Shown: positions 38,420 to 47,753 of the stretch, piece by piece
Layout of the letters: each line of letters begins with the position of its first letter
How positions within the stretch are numbered: position 1 is the stretch's first letter
Source of the DNA: Prochlorococcus marinus XMU1404
Lineage (GTDB): Bacteria > Cyanobacteriota > Cyanobacteriia > PCC-6307 > Cyanobiaceae
Direction of reading: 5' to 3'
DNA length: 64,000 nt
Assembly (NCBI RefSeq): GCF_017696175.1
Contig: NZ_JAAORE010000003.1
Coordinates: forward strand, 496,001-560,000
The notes under the pieces: generated by a model
Seen by the model: only the letters and a program-made list of their open reading frames with translations
Told to the model about the DNA's origin: nothing
The model's database searches: none
Position numbers and translations under genes: made by a program

Positions 38420-39358
38420 ATGAACTCAGTAATTTTCCAAGAAACAGCAAAATTAAAAAAACCTGTTCCAGCTGAAAAAGTTATAGAACTTTCCGAAAAA
38501 TTATTAGAACCTTCAAGCCATTCAAAAAAATATCCTCCAAGACTACATAAAACTTGGGGAACAATTGTTTTCATGGTTGCAATTCATATTCTTTCTCTTA
38601 TAGCTTTACAACCAAAGTTTTGGAGTCTCTCTGCAGTCATATCATTATTATTTTTTTACTGGGTGACTGCTTGTTTAGGGGTAACACTTGGTTATCACAG
38701 ATTGTTATCACACAGATCGTTCATTGTTCCAAGATGGTTAGAAAGATTTTTCGCTACCTGTGGAGCTATAAGTTGCCAGCATGGTCCTATTGATTGGGTG
38801 GGTTTGCATAGGCATCACCACTCTTTTTCAGATACAGAAGTAGATCATCACAACAGCAAAAAAGGGTTTTGGTGGAGTCATATGGGTTGGATGTTCAAAG
38901 ACGTTGAAGCATTAAAAACTGTTCCAAAACTAAGCGCAGATTTAATTAAAGATCCATACTATAGATTTCTAAATAAATATTTTTTATTTTTACAAATTCC
39001 TATTGGACTTTCTTTGTATGCAATAGGGCAAAAATTAGGAGTTGGAGGTTGGTCTTTGGTGCTATGGGGAATTCCATTGAGGCTTGTGGTTGTATATCAC
39101 ATAACTTGGCTAGTAAATTCGGCTACTCATTGTTGGGGCAAAGCGCCATTTGAAAGTGGTGATTCATCGAAAAACAATGCGTGGGTTGCTGCACTAACAT
39201 TTGGAGAGGGTTGGCATAATAACCATCATGCATTTCCTAATTCAGCAAAACAAGGATTATTTAGAGGTCAAATAGATATCACTTGGGAACATATTAAGAT
39301 TCTTGCGAAATTAGGTCTTGCAAAAAAAATAAAGTTACCCTCTAGGTCTTATTATTAA
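38420..39358 (+). CDS. desC: Acyl-lipid delta-9 fatty acid desaturase
   Basis: DesC puts the first double bond into membrane-lipid acyl chains, setting membrane fluidity. The three histidine clusters that hold the di-iron site are all present: HRLLSH (93-98), HRHHH (130-134) and HNNHH in [16 protein letters not shown]. Four membrane helices flank them ([32 protein letters not shown] and two later). The 312-residue length includes about 40 polar N-terminal residues. Motif spacing fits cyanobacterial DesC better than delta-12 or omega-3 enzymes. Transcribed toward rplI, with a 20-base gap. Confidence 0.94.
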   Translation: MNSVIFQETAKLKKPVPAEKVIELSEKLLEPSSHSKKYPPRLHKTWGTIVFMVAIHILSLIALQPKFWSLSAVISLLFFYWVTACLGVTLGYHRLLSHRSFIVPRWLERFFATCGAISCQHGPIDWVGLHRHHHSFSDTEVDHHNSKKGFWWSHMGWMFKDVEALKTVPKLSADLIKDPYYRFLNKYFLFLQIPIGLSLYAIGQKLGVGGWSLVLWGIPLRLVVVYHITWLVNSATHCWGKAPFESGDSSKNNAWVAALTFGEGWHNNHHAFPNSAKQGLFRGQIDITWEHIKILAKLGLAKKIKLPSRSYY

Positions 39359-39378
39359 TTATATTGTTCAATATTTTT

Positions 39379-39834
39379 ATGGCTAAAAAAGTACAAGTCG
39401 CATTAACTGAATCAATCAGCTCACTTGGTAAAGAGGGAGATTTAGTTGAAGTAGCACCAGGATACGCAAGAAATTTTCTCTTACCTTATGGCAAGGCAAT
39501 GAATGTAACACCAGCAGTTCTAAAACAAATTGAAAGGAAAAAAGAAAAAGAAAAAGTTGCTGCTGAAAAATTGAAACAAGAAGCTTTAGATTTTCAAACT
39601 GCATTATCAACAATTGGCAGATTCACTATTAAAAAACAAGTTGGAGAAGATGGTGTGCTTTTTGGAACAGTTACCAATGGGGACGTTGCCGAAGCAATAA
39701 AAGCAGCAACAAAAAAAGAAATTGATAGAAGAAACATCACAGTTCCTGATATTCATAATTTAGGTTCATTTACTGCAAAAATAAAATTACATCAAGAAGT
39801 AAATGCAGAAGTAAATATTGAAGTAACAAGTTAA
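39379..39834 (+). CDS. rplI: 50S ribosomal protein L9
   Basis: The product (151 residues from the preferred ATG) begins [21 protein letters not shown] and contains [17 protein letters not shown], the RNA-binding signature of L9, then a Lys-rich connecting helix and the C-terminal domain with [17 protein letters not shown] at 39364 would add five residues (MFNIF), but the ATG at 39379 fits the family start. It is followed by dnaB after 58 bases, a common bacterial order. Confidence 0.96.
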   Translation: MAKKVQVALTESISSLGKEGDLVEVAPGYARNFLLPYGKAMNVTPAVLKQIERKKEKEKVAAEKLKQEALDFQTALSTIGRFTIKKQVGEDGVLFGTVTNGDVAEAIKAATKKEIDRRNITVPDIHNLGSFTAKIKLHQEVNAEVNIEVTS

Positions 39835-39892
39835 TCAATTTGTTGCATTATTTTGAAAAGTAGCCAGAGTATATATCTAAGCAATTAAAGAT

Positions 39893-41275
39893 ATGGTTTC
39901 GGTACCTTTTCCAAATAATGGGCAAAATAAAAACTTTAAAAAAGATTTTAATAGTGAAAATAATGGGTTAGTCCCGCCTCAAAACGTTCAAGCAGAGGAA
40001 GCAGTTCTTGGTGGCATACTTCTTGATCCAGACGCGATCGGAAGAATTGCAGACTTAATTAAACCTGAAGCTTTTTATATAAATGCCCATCAAGAGATTT
40101 ATAGAACAGCATTAATGTTGCATACCCAGGGTAAACCAACTGATTTAACATCAATGAGTGCTTGGTTAGCAGATAATGGATCACTAGAAAAAATTGGAGG
40201 GAACAGCAAACTAGTAGAACTAGTTGAAAATGTTTCCTCTACAGCTTCCATAGAACAAGTTGCTAATTTAATTAACGACAAATTCATGAGAAGGCAACTT
40301 ATAAGATCTGGAAATGAGGTGGTTCAACTAGGTTTTGATCAGACTCAAGATACTAATGAAGTTCTAGATAAAGCGGAGCAAAAAATATTTGAAATCAGTC
40401 AAGAAAAACCTTCAAAAGGTCTTACTCAAGCAGCTGAAATCCTTACAAGTACTTTCAATGAAATAGAGTCCAGATCATTAGGTACTTCAGTAGCTGGAAT
40501 TCCTGTAAATTTTTACGACCTTGATGCGATGACCCAAGGCTTTCAAAGAAGTGATTTAATAATCGTTGCTGGAAGACCTTCAATGGGGAAAACTTCAATG
40601 GTTCTTAATTTGGCTAAGAATGTAGCACAATCTCAAGATCTACCTGTTTGTGTGTTTAGCCTTGAAATGAGTAAAGAACAGTTGACATATAGATTACTTT
40701 CAATGGAAGTTGGAATCGAGAGTGGCAGGCTAAGAACAGGAAGATTACAGCAAGATGAATGGCCTTTACTTGGAGAAGGTATCAATTCACTAGGTCAATT
40801 ACCAATATTTATAGATGACAAACCTAACTTAAGTGTTTTAGAGATGAGATCTCTGTGCAGAAGATTAATAGCTGAACAAAAAAAAGAATTAGGATTAATT
40901 GTGATTGATTACCTCCAATTGATGGAAGGATCAACCCCTGATAATAGGGTGCAAGAACTTTCACGAATAACAAGAGGCCTTAAAAGCATGGCTAGGGAAT
41001 TAAAAGTGCCCGTAGTAGCTTTATCTCAGCTTAGTAGAGGAGTAGAATCTAGAACAAATAAAAGGCCAATGTTAAGCGATCTGAGAGAATCAGGATCTAT
41101 TGAACAAGATGCCGATTTAGTATTAATGATTTATAGAGACGAATACTATAATCCAGAGACTGAAGATAGAGGAATTACAGAGATCATTGTCACTAAACAT
41201 AGAAATGGACCCGTGGGAACTGTTAAATTATTATTTGAACCTCAATTCACGAGATTTAGGAATTTAGCTAATTAA
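39893..41275 (+). CDS. dnaB: Replicative DNA helicase DnaB
   Basis: DnaB is the hexameric helicase at the replication fork. The 460-residue product has the N-terminal helical domain ([20 protein letters not shown]) and a RecA-like domain with Walker A GRPSMGKT (227-234). The Walker B region is [12 protein letters not shown], and the DnaB signatures [12 protein letters not shown] and [16 protein letters not shown] follow. The sequence is continuous with no intein, in contrast to some cyanobacteria. mnmG follows after 13 bases. Confidence 0.98.
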   Translation: MVSVPFPNNGQNKNFKKDFNSENNGLVPPQNVQAEEAVLGGILLDPDAIGRIADLIKPEAFYINAHQEIYRTALMLHTQGKPTDLTSMSAWLADNGSLEKIGGNSKLVELVENVSSTASIEQVANLINDKFMRRQLIRSGNEVVQLGFDQTQDTNEVLDKAEQKIFEISQEKPSKGLTQAAEILTSTFNEIESRSLGTSVAGIPVNFYDLDAMTQGFQRSDLIIVAGRPSMGKTSMVLNLAKNVAQSQDLPVCVFSLEMSKEQLTYRLLSMEVGIESGRLRTGRLQQDEWPLLGEGINSLGQLPIFIDDKPNLSVLEMRSLCRRLIAEQKKELGLIVIDYLQLMEGSTPDNRVQELSRITRGLKSMARELKVPVVALSQLSRGVESRTNKRPMLSDLRESGSIEQDADLVLMIYRDEYYNPETEDRGITEIIVTKHRNGPVGTVKLLFEPQFTRFRNLAN

Positions 41276-41288
41276 ATCGATCCTAATA

Positions 41289-43256
41289 ATGCAAGATCAT
41301 CAATCAAAAAATGAATCTTTCGACATTATCGTCATTGGAGGAGGGCATGCGGGATGTGAAGCAGCTATAACAACAGCAAAATTAGGTTTTTCTACAGCCT
41401 TATTCACAATCAATTTAGATAGGATTGCTTGGCAACCGTGCAACCCTGCAGTTGGGGGACCAGCAAAAAGTCAGTTGGTGCATGAAGTTGATGCATTAGG
41501 AGGCATTATTGGGAAATTAGCTGATGAGACAGCAATCCAAAAAAGAATATTAAATGCGAGTAGAGGGCCAGCTGTATGGGCATTAAGAGCACAAACAGAT
41601 AAAAGAGAATACTCCAAAAAAATGATCGAAATACTACAAAATACAGATAATTTATCTTTGAAAGAAGCAATGATTACTGAACTAGATATTGAAAAAACTG
41701 AAGAAATTGGATTGAACTCAAAAAAAATTGTAAAAAAAAGAATAAAGGGTGTTAAAACATTTTTTGGTAGTTATTATTCAGCGAAATCAGTCATCATAAC
41801 GGCTGGTACTTTTTTAGAAGGCAAAATATGGATAGGCAATAAATCAATGTCAGCTGGTAGATCGGGCGAACAAGCAGCACAAGGTCTTACTCAAAATTTG
41901 CACGAAATTGGTATCAAAACAGAACGTTTAAAAACAGGCACTCCAGCAAGAGTTGATAAAAGAAGTATCAGTTTTGATGAATTAGATATTCAACCTAGTA
42001 CTGCAGCAGATAAATATTTTTCATTTGACCCAGATATCAAAAATAATATGCCCCAAGTTAGTTGTCATATCACAAGAACAACTTCTCAAACACATCAACT
42101 AATTCGAGACAATTTACATTTAACACCCATTTATGGAGGTTTTATTGAAAGTAAAGGGCCAAGATATTGTCCATCAATTGAAGATAAAATCGTTAAATTC
42201 GCTGATAAAGAATCACATCAAATTTTCTTAGAACCAGAAGGAATTAATACTCCCGAAATATATGTTCAAGGATTCTCTACAGGTTTACCAGAAAATATTC
42301 AACTAGAACTTTTAAGAACCTTGCCTGGATTAAGTGAATGTAAAATGTTGCGACCAGCATATGCTGTCGAGTATGACTATATACCTGCAACACAGCTCCA
42401 AACATCACTCGAAACGAAAGAAATTGAATATTTATATAGCGCTGGACAAATTAATGGAACTACTGGTTATGAAGAAGCAGCAGCACAAGGATTGGTTGCA
42501 GGAGTCAATGCGACAAGAAAAATAAACAAAAAAGATCCAATAATCTTCACTAGAGAAAGCAGCTATATAGGAACAATGATCAATGATTTAATTACTAAAG
42601 ATCTAAAGGAACCATACAGAGTTCTTACTAGTAGGAGTGAATATAGATTAACTCTTAGAGGAGATAATGCAGATAGGAGATTAACCCCATTAGGTTATCA
42701 AATAGGGCTGATTGATGAAAAAAGATGGTCGGACTATCAACAAAAAATGAAGGTCCTCGAAGAAGAGAAATTAAGATTAAAAAACACCCGTTTAAAAAAT
42801 ACAGATGAAATAGCAAAAAAAATAGAATTAGACACGGGATCCAAAATCAAAGGCTCAACAACTTTGAAAGAACTTTTAAAAAGACCAAACTTTCATTATT
42901 CAGATCTAATTAAATATGATTTATCTAAAAAAAATCTGGCTTCTTCAATACAAGAAGGTGTTGAAATAGATATTAAATATGAGGGTTACCTCAAAAGACA
43001 AAACAATAACATTGAACAAATAAATCGTCAAAGCTGTAAATCTCTGCCTCAAGAAATAAATTATGAAAAGATAGATACATTATCTTTAGAAGCTAGAGAA
43101 AATTTGAATAAGATAAAGCCAAAAAATTTTGGAGATGCCTCAAAAATTCCTGGGGTTAGCAAAGCTGACTTAACTGCATTACTTGTTTGGCTAAAAATAA
43201 GAGAGATAAGAAAAGAAAAGTCAAATATTTTTGCTAAAAAAAAGTTATCATCGTAA
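41289..43256 (+). CDS. mnmG: tRNA uridine-5-carboxymethylaminomethyl synthesis enzyme MnmG (GidA)
   Basis: MnmG with MnmE modifies U34 of tRNAs that read split codon boxes. The FAD loop [10 protein letters not shown] lies at 17-26; [60 protein letters not shown] and [17 protein letters not shown] are all family signatures. Length 655 is normal. The C-terminal domain includes ANLNKIKP-like and [13 protein letters not shown] elements. It ends nine bases before the chorismate lyase gene. Confidence 0.97.
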   Translation: MQDHQSKNESFDIIVIGGGHAGCEAAITTAKLGFSTALFTINLDRIAWQPCNPAVGGPAKSQLVHEVDALGGIIGKLADETAIQKRILNASRGPAVWALRAQTDKREYSKKMIEILQNTDNLSLKEAMITELDIEKTEEIGLNSKKIVKKRIKGVKTFFGSYYSAKSVIITAGTFLEGKIWIGNKSMSAGRSGEQAAQGLTQNLHEIGIKTERLKTGTPARVDKRSISFDELDIQPSTAADKYFSFDPDIKNNMPQVSCHITRTTSQTHQLIRDNLHLTPIYGGFIESKGPRYCPSIEDKIVKFADKESHQIFLEPEGINTPEIYVQGFSTGLPENIQLELLRTLPGLSECKMLRPAYAVEYDYIPATQLQTSLETKEIEYLYSAGQINGTTGYEEAAAQGLVAGVNATRKINKKDPIIFTRESSYIGTMINDLITKDLKEPYRVLTSRSEYRLTLRGDNADRRLTPLGYQIGLIDEKRWSDYQQKMKVLEEEKLRLKNTRLKNTDEIAKKIELDTGSKIKGSTTLKELLKRPNFHYSDLIKYDLSKKNLASSIQEGVEIDIKYEGYLKRQNNNIEQINRQSCKSLPQEINYEKIDTLSLEARENLNKIKPKNFGDASKIPGVSKADLTALLVWLKIREIRKEKSNIFAKKKLSS

Positions 43257-43265
43257 AAGCAATCT

Positions 43266-43880
43266 GTGAGAGTACTGAATAATAAACTTTTTAAATCCCC
43301 AAAAATATTATGGGAAGAAAAAGCATCTACTTTTTTGGTGAAAAATTCACTCCCCAAAATATCTGGTCCATGGAAATTAATGCTGCTTGGAGATGGAAGT
43401 CCCACTAGACATCTACAACTATTAACTAATCAAGAAACAAAAATTAAATTGATTTCAATGCAATTAGATCCTCTATTCAGTAAAGAGGGTCCTCAAGAAT
43501 TGAATCAATTAAATGGCCCTTTAATTAGAAGACAAGTTTGGATTAAAAACAATAATAAACACTTAGCATGGGCTGAAAGTTGGTGGAATGCAGAACAAGT
43601 GAGTGAAAATCTAAAAGCCAAAGAAGAACCAATTTGGAAAAATTTAACGCAAGACAGATCAGAATTATTTAGAGAAGTTGACCGAATTTCACTTGTTAAT
43701 TCAAAATGGTTAGAAGATCAATTTTGTTTTAAAGGTCCATTCTGGTCAAGAAATTACAGATTTTTTCGTGACAAAAAGCCTCTCACAATTATTAGGGAGG
43801 TTTTCAATCCACATTTAGAAAGCTTACTAGGTTCTTCTGGAATTAAAGAATTTGCAAGTCTATACTCTTCTTCTTCTTGA
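43266..43880 (+). CDS. Chorismate pyruvate-lyase (DUF98 type)
   Basis: The 204-residue product resembles the cyanobacterial chorismate lyase that makes 4-hydroxybenzoate for plastoquinone. Seen: LLGDGSPTRHLQLLT near residue 40, LIRRQVWIK, an internal basic/aromatic stretch and FKGPFWSRNYRFFRDKKPLTIIREVF near the end (given as family-like order, not a single motif). The start is GTG, nine bases after mnmG. The last four codons are TCT repeats (Ser4), antisense to the Arg4 tail of the next gene, with a 21-base overlap. Assignment rests on pattern recognition of the DUF98 signature. Confidence 0.8.
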   Translation: MRVLNNKLFKSPKILWEEKASTFLVKNSLPKISGPWKLMLLGDGSPTRHLQLLTNQETKIKLISMQLDPLFSKEGPQELNQLNGPLIRRQVWIKNNNKHLAWAESWWNAEQVSENLKAKEEPIWKNLTQDRSELFREVDRISLVNSKWLEDQFCFKGPFWSRNYRFFRDKKPLTIIREVFNPHLESLLGSSGIKEFASLYSSSS

Positions 43881-44423
43881 TCTGGGAAGATTTCTTGATT
43901 TTGATTGAACTTTTTGGTTTAGTTGATCTCTTGATATATTATTCTCTTTTTCTGAAGATCTTTGCCATCTTTCAACTTTGAAATCCATTTCATCTGGCCA
44001 ATTATCGTCTTTAATCTCTTTCCCATAAGGTAATTTTTTTTGCTCAGTTGTCTGTAAATCTTTTGGTTGCCTTAAAGATATTGCCTCTAAAGGTCTTTTC
44101 GAATGCGTTTTAGTAGATTCATAAGAATTTGATTCTCTAGTAAATGTCTTCATATCACTTTCATCATCGTAAAAATTATCATCATTCCAATCATCATTAT
44201 CTTCATCAAAAAATAAATCCACTTTTTCAGATACCCATCTTCCTACTTTTTTAACGCTCTTACTTGTTATTCCTTGAAAATCTGAGTTCCTTGTTTTACC
44301 TGGTCTAGCTCCAGATACTCCATCAACGAATTGTTTTCCAGTTTGAAAAATTTTATCAACTTGTTTATCAACAATATTTCTATCAAAACTATTTCTAAAA
44401 TTCCTAATTCTCCTTGAATCCAT
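43860..44423 (-). CDS. Highly charged unknown protein with Arg4 tail
   Basis: I recognise this only as a cyanobacteria-type unknown. The 187-residue product has a basic start (MDSRRIRNFRNSFDR), a conserved-looking core (TGKQFVDGVSGARPGKTR, then KKVGRWVSEKVDLFF), and a very acidic patch (DEDNDDWNDDNFYDDE). A polar, probably disordered half follows, ending SRNLPRSRRRRV. There are no membrane segments. A binding or scaffolding role is plausible. The 3' end overlaps the chorismate lyase gene by 21 bases on the other strand. Confidence 0.7.
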   Translation of the reverse strand: MDSRRIRNFRNSFDRNIVDKQVDKIFQTGKQFVDGVSGARPGKTRNSDFQGITSKSVKKVGRWVSEKVDLFFDEDNDDWNDDNFYDDESDMKTFTRESNSYESTKTHSKRPLEAISLRQPKDLQTTEQKKLPYGKEIKDDNWPDEMDFKVERWQRSSEKENNISRDQLNQKVQSKSRNLPRSRRRRV

Positions 44424-44508
44424 AAATTATTGTGCTTTTTAAATTATAAATTACATTAAAAAAATAAATAATTCCAAATATAGAAACAAAAACACATCTT
44501 AATTATTT

Positions 44509-45036
44509 CTAATCAAACAAAATTAAACACTTTTTATTCCATGATCCATTAAAGAAATTTACACAACATTTTTTACAGGCTATATTCTTTATTCTTTTTC
44601 TATAAAAAAATTTCTCCCCACAATTTTGACAAGTTCCTATATATTTTAATTCTCTCCTTTCTATAGGAAATGAGTGCCTAACAGCAATTTGAAAATTCTT
44701 CTCTTTCGCATTAATTTCATGCATCTTTTCTAAGAAATTTGGACCATGTATTTCATTTTTCTTTAATATCCTATCTACCCATGCATGAATCATTTCATGA
44801 CATAAAGTACTGTTTATTTCACTATTGGATAATTTACTCAAGATAGGTTTTGATAAGATAATTTCAGAATCTACAAGACCATTAATTCGTTTTCTTTTAT
44901 AAAAACCAGCAGTAGTTTTTAATCTATTATCACTCCATCTAACTTTTACTAAAGGTTGATTATTAACCGTTAAAGAATTTTCAAAATATAGGCTATTAAA
45001 TCTATGAAATAATGGTAAAAGAGGAATTATAGGCAT
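44509..45036 (-). CDS. SprT-like zinc metallopeptidase-fold protein
   Basis: The 175-residue product has the SprT-like domain: RWSDNRLKTTAGFYKRKR, then the zinc-binding HEMIH at 80-84 in STLCHEMIHAW, a third likely ligand His about 15 residues on (IHGPNFL), and a C-terminal zinc ribbon with two Cys pairs (CQNCG...CKKCC). In eukaryotes Spartan/SPRTN of this superfamily cleaves DNA-protein crosslinks; the bacterial role is not settled. The neighbouring DNA ligase makes a DNA-repair link tempting but unproven. Confidence 0.85.
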   Translation of the reverse strand: MPIIPLLPLFHRFNSLYFENSLTVNNQPLVKVRWSDNRLKTTAGFYKRKRINGLVDSEIILSKPILSKLSNSEINSTLCHEMIHAWVDRILKKNEIHGPNFLEKMHEINAKEKNFQIAVRHSFPIERRELKYIGTCQNCGEKFFYRKRIKNIACKKCCVNFFNGSWNKKCLILFD

Positions 45037-45120
45037 TATGGATTAAAAATAATATTATTTTGACAAAAAAGCCATCAAAAACGATTTCTTTTCTTAAAGT
45101 AATAAAAAACTTAAATTAAC

Positions 45121-45540
45121 ATGGATGCAACATTAGTTAAAGATATCGGAATTAAAGCATTATTAGTTGGCGGAGCAGTACTAGTTTCATTTTGGACTTT
45201 TAATGCAGTCAAATTAGTTATAAGCGCCAGAGGAATTAATCCACTAGTTAGAAAGTTTTTTGATCAAATAGCTGCTGGCAGAATTGACGCAGCTTATGGT
45301 TTGACTACAAAAACTTATAAAACTCATGTTAAACGCCAAGACTTTCTTAAATTTTTAGCTAGTTTAAATCTCAATAAATACAGAAATTTAAAATCAGGAA
45401 GACCTAGAGTTCAAGAAGATCAAATCATAATAACTTTGAATTTAAAATCTGAAGACAAACAAGATGAGCTCCCATTAGATTTTACTTTCGCAAAAACTGA
45501 CAATGATTGGAAAATAGACAGAATAGCTAAAGTTAATTAA
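45121..45540 (+). CDS. Membrane-anchored unknown with NTF2-like C-terminal domain
   Basis: The 139-residue product has one N-terminal membrane helix (about 11-29, IKALLVGGAVLVSFWTFNA). A small soluble domain follows with the helix-strand pattern FFDQIAAGRIDAAYGLTT...FLKFLASLNLN...IITLNLKS...DFTFAKTDNDWKIDRIA. That pattern resembles extracytoplasmic NTF2-like (DUF4864/4878-type) domains. No function can be assigned. It ends nine bases before the DNA ligase GTG on the same strand, so the two are probably co-transcribed. Confidence 0.75.
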   Translation: MDATLVKDIGIKALLVGGAVLVSFWTFNAVKLVISARGINPLVRKFFDQIAAGRIDAAYGLTTKTYKTHVKRQDFLKFLASLNLNKYRNLKSGRPRVQEDQIIITLNLKSEDKQDELPLDFTFAKTDNDWKIDRIAKVN

Positions 45541-45549
45541 TAATTTCTT

Positions 45550-46878
45550 GTGAGGCAAAAAGAATTGTTTAAAGAAGAAATAATACATCAATTAGAATTA
45601 CACCCAAGTAGATTAGATAAAGAAAAAATCATCTCAGAAGCAATGGAAGAAGGTCTAGATGATTTTTTTGAAGGTATCCGTATGGCACTTGATCCATTAG
45701 TAACTTTTGGTGTAAAAATTGTTCCTGAGAAAGAGTCTGAAAAAAGTCAAAATTTTTTATGGGAAGATTTTAGAAAATTAGCCAATAAGCTTATTCAAAG
45801 AGAACTTACTGGTCACGCTGCTCGAGATGCAATTCTTACGGCTATGGAATCTGCAACAAAAGAAGAGTGGAATGGATTTTATAGACGAGTTTTAATTAAA
45901 GATCTTAGATGTGGTGTATCTGAAAAAACAATCAACAAGATAGCAAAGAAATTTCCCAAATATGCTATTCCTATTTTTTCTTGTCCTTTAGCTCATGATA
46001 GTGCAAATCATGAAAAAAAAATGATAGGAAAAAAGCAAATTGAAATCAAATTAGATGGTGTACGCGTCTTAACTATAATTAGACAAAATAAAGTAGAAAT
46101 GTTTTCTCGTAATGGGAAACAATTCCATAATTTTGGTCATATTATCTCAGAAATAGAAAACGTCTTAAAAGAAAACCCAGCGCCTTATGACTTAGTACTC
46201 GATGGTGAAGTAATGAGCGCTAACTTTCAAGATTTAATGAAACAGGTACATAGAAAAGATGGCAAACAAACCAAAGACGCTGTTCTCCACTTATTTGACT
46301 TATGTCCCCTTGAAAACTTTCAAAAAGGGAGATGGGAAACTAGTCAAACAAAAAGAAGTTTTTTAGTAAAAGAATGGGTAGCAAAACATTCTATGCTTCT
46401 AAAACATATACAAACACTTGAATGGGAAAATGTAGATCTCGACACTATTGAGGGACAAAAAAGATTTGTAGATCTGAATAAATCCGCTGTGGAAGGTGGA
46501 TATGAAGGAGTAATGATTAAAGATCCTGATGCTACGTATGAATGTAAAAGAACACACAGTTGGTTAAAAGCAAAACCTTTCATTGAAGTCACTTTAAAAG
46601 TTGTTTCGGTTGAGGAAGGGACAGGTCGCAATAAAGGTAGACTGGGAGCAATTCTGGTAGAAGGAGAAGATGATGGATATGAATACAGTCTTAGTTGCGG
46701 AAGCGGATTTAGTGATATACAACGTGAAGAATATTGGTCAAAACGTAATCATCTAGTTGGTCAACTTGTAGAAATCAGAGCTGATGCTAAAACCAAATCA
46801 AAGGATGCTATGGCTTTTAGTCTTAGGTTTCCTAGATTCAAATGCTTTAGAGGATTAGAATCTGGAGAAAAAATTTAA
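45550..46878 (+). CDS. ATP-dependent DNA ligase (T4-like architecture)
   Basis: The 442-residue product seals nicks using ATP rather than NAD. The catalytic lysine is Lys167 in EIKLDGVR (K-x-D-G-x-R motif I); LDGEVM (motif III), EGVMIKDP (motif IV) and WLKAKPF (motif V) follow in order, then an OB-fold domain. About 160 residues precede motif I, including RDLRCGVSEKTINKI, as in T4 ligase (Lys159), not the short T7 type (Lys34). Start is GTG. The first residues MRQKELF hold a clamp-motif-like QKELF. Bacteria normally replicate with NAD-dependent LigA, so this is an accessory ligase, possibly of phage descent. Confidence 0.9.
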   Translation: MRQKELFKEEIIHQLELHPSRLDKEKIISEAMEEGLDDFFEGIRMALDPLVTFGVKIVPEKESEKSQNFLWEDFRKLANKLIQRELTGHAARDAILTAMESATKEEWNGFYRRVLIKDLRCGVSEKTINKIAKKFPKYAIPIFSCPLAHDSANHEKKMIGKKQIEIKLDGVRVLTIIRQNKVEMFSRNGKQFHNFGHIISEIENVLKENPAPYDLVLDGEVMSANFQDLMKQVHRKDGKQTKDAVLHLFDLCPLENFQKGRWETSQTKRSFLVKEWVAKHSMLLKHIQTLEWENVDLDTIEGQKRFVDLNKSAVEGGYEGVMIKDPDATYECKRTHSWLKAKPFIEVTLKVVSVEEGTGRNKGRLGAILVEGEDDGYEYSLSCGSGFSDIQREEYWSKRNHLVGQLVEIRADAKTKSKDAMAFSLRFPRFKCFRGLESGEKI

Positions 46879-46907
46879 ATTTTAAAAAATGCTATTCAAC
46901 AAAGTAG

Positions 46908-46934
46908 TTAATTAAAAATGTGGTTTTTAATTAA
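46908..46934. repeat. AT-rich 11-bp inverted repeat after the ligase
   Basis: TTAATTAAAAA (46908-46918), spacer TGTGG and TTTTTAATTAA (46924-46934) are perfect complements. It lies 29 bases after the ligase stop. There is no U-tract after the right arm beyond its own T5, so it is not a canonical terminator. It could still act as a 3' stabiliser. Confidence 0.45.
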
Positions 46935-46993
46935 AAACTTAAATTCTTAGCTATAAAATATAAGAATAATTATCAAGACTTTTAGCGAGACTT

Positions 46994-47146
46994 ATGACAA
47001 AGAAAAAAGTTTTCAACTACATAAAAACACCCTGTGGACAAGCAAAATATATCAAATTAGAAGCTAACAAAACTTTACTAGGTAAATTTAGACTCTTATG
47101 GTTTATCTTGATTGCATCTATAAGAGATTGGAATATTAAAGATTAA
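46994..47146 (+). CDS. Small ORF, 50 residues
   Basis: An ATG at 46994 opens 50 codons ending with TAA at 47144-47146. The product is basic: MTKKKVFNYIKTPCGQAK at the start, then TLLGKFRLLWFILIASIRDW, which could form one amphipathic or membrane helix. I do not recognise it. It sits in a gap of 272 bases that would otherwise be unexplained, on the same strand as the ligase and four bases short of the convergent VTT gene. Such a tail-to-tail fit is typical of real genes in this compact genome. Confidence 0.55.
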   Translation: MTKKKVFNYIKTPCGQAKYIKLEANKTLLGKFRLLWFILIASIRDWNIKD

Positions 47147-47150
47147 ATTC

Positions 47151-47753
47151 TTAGGAGTTTTCAAAATATTCTTTAGAGTATTTAGCTAAAAAATATACAA
47201 CTAAAGAAGTTGAGACAACCCCAATGATAGTCATATATAAATTATTTGGTGATTGAACTTTTTTTAACTCTTGGAGACTTTTTGTCAAACTACCTATTGA
47301 GCAATACAGAAAAGTTCCTGGAATTATTCCAATAAGACCAAGAGCAAAATCTCTAAACTTAACATTATTCAAACCATAAAAATAATTAAGAATACTGAAA
47401 GGAAATATCGGCGATAATCTCGCTAAAAAAATTAATTTAAGTCCGCCTTTTGCTACTACTTTTTCCATAATACTTAATTTTGGATAACGGCTAAAAAGAT
47501 TTTTTAGCTTTTTTGCAAAAAAACTTTTTGATACAAAAAAAGCAACTGATGCTCCTATGGAAGCTGAAATGAAAACAATAATTGATCCTAAATATGAGCC
47601 ATATAAAAAACCTGATAATAAAGATAACCAAGAAGCTGGAAGTATTAATACAACAATTAAAATATAAATACAAACAAACGAAAAGATACCAATTCCTGTA
47701 TTAAAAAAAAACGACAAATTATAAATATTTTCAAGGAATATATTCATTCTCAA
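47151..47753 (-). CDS. VTT-domain (DedA/TVP38-like) membrane protein
   Basis: The 200-residue product has about six hydrophobic segments. It carries the VTT signature: LSGFLYGSYLGSIIVFISASIG near residue 50, ARLSPIFPFSILNYFYGL and ALGLIGIIPGTFLYCSIGS. The family flips or scavenges lipids, or carries ions, across membranes in various bacteria; the exact job here is unknown. Its ATG overlaps the valS stop by four bases, so it is translated as the last gene of that unit. Confidence 0.88.
   Translation of the reverse strand: MRMNIFLENIYNLSFFFNTGIGIFSFVCIYILIVVLILPASWLSLLSGFLYGSYLGSIIVFISASIGASVAFFVSKSFFAKKLKNLFSRYPKLSIMEKVVAKGGLKLIFLARLSPIFPFSILNYFYGLNNVKFRDFALGLIGIIPGTFLYCSIGSLTKSLQELKKVQSPNNLYMTIIGVVSTSLVVYFLAKYSKEYFENS

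Noticed and set aside
39893-41275. Possible intein in dnaB, as in some cyanobacteria
   Set aside because: The 460-residue frame is continuous from the N-terminal domain through Walker A to the C-terminal signatures, with no extra domain.
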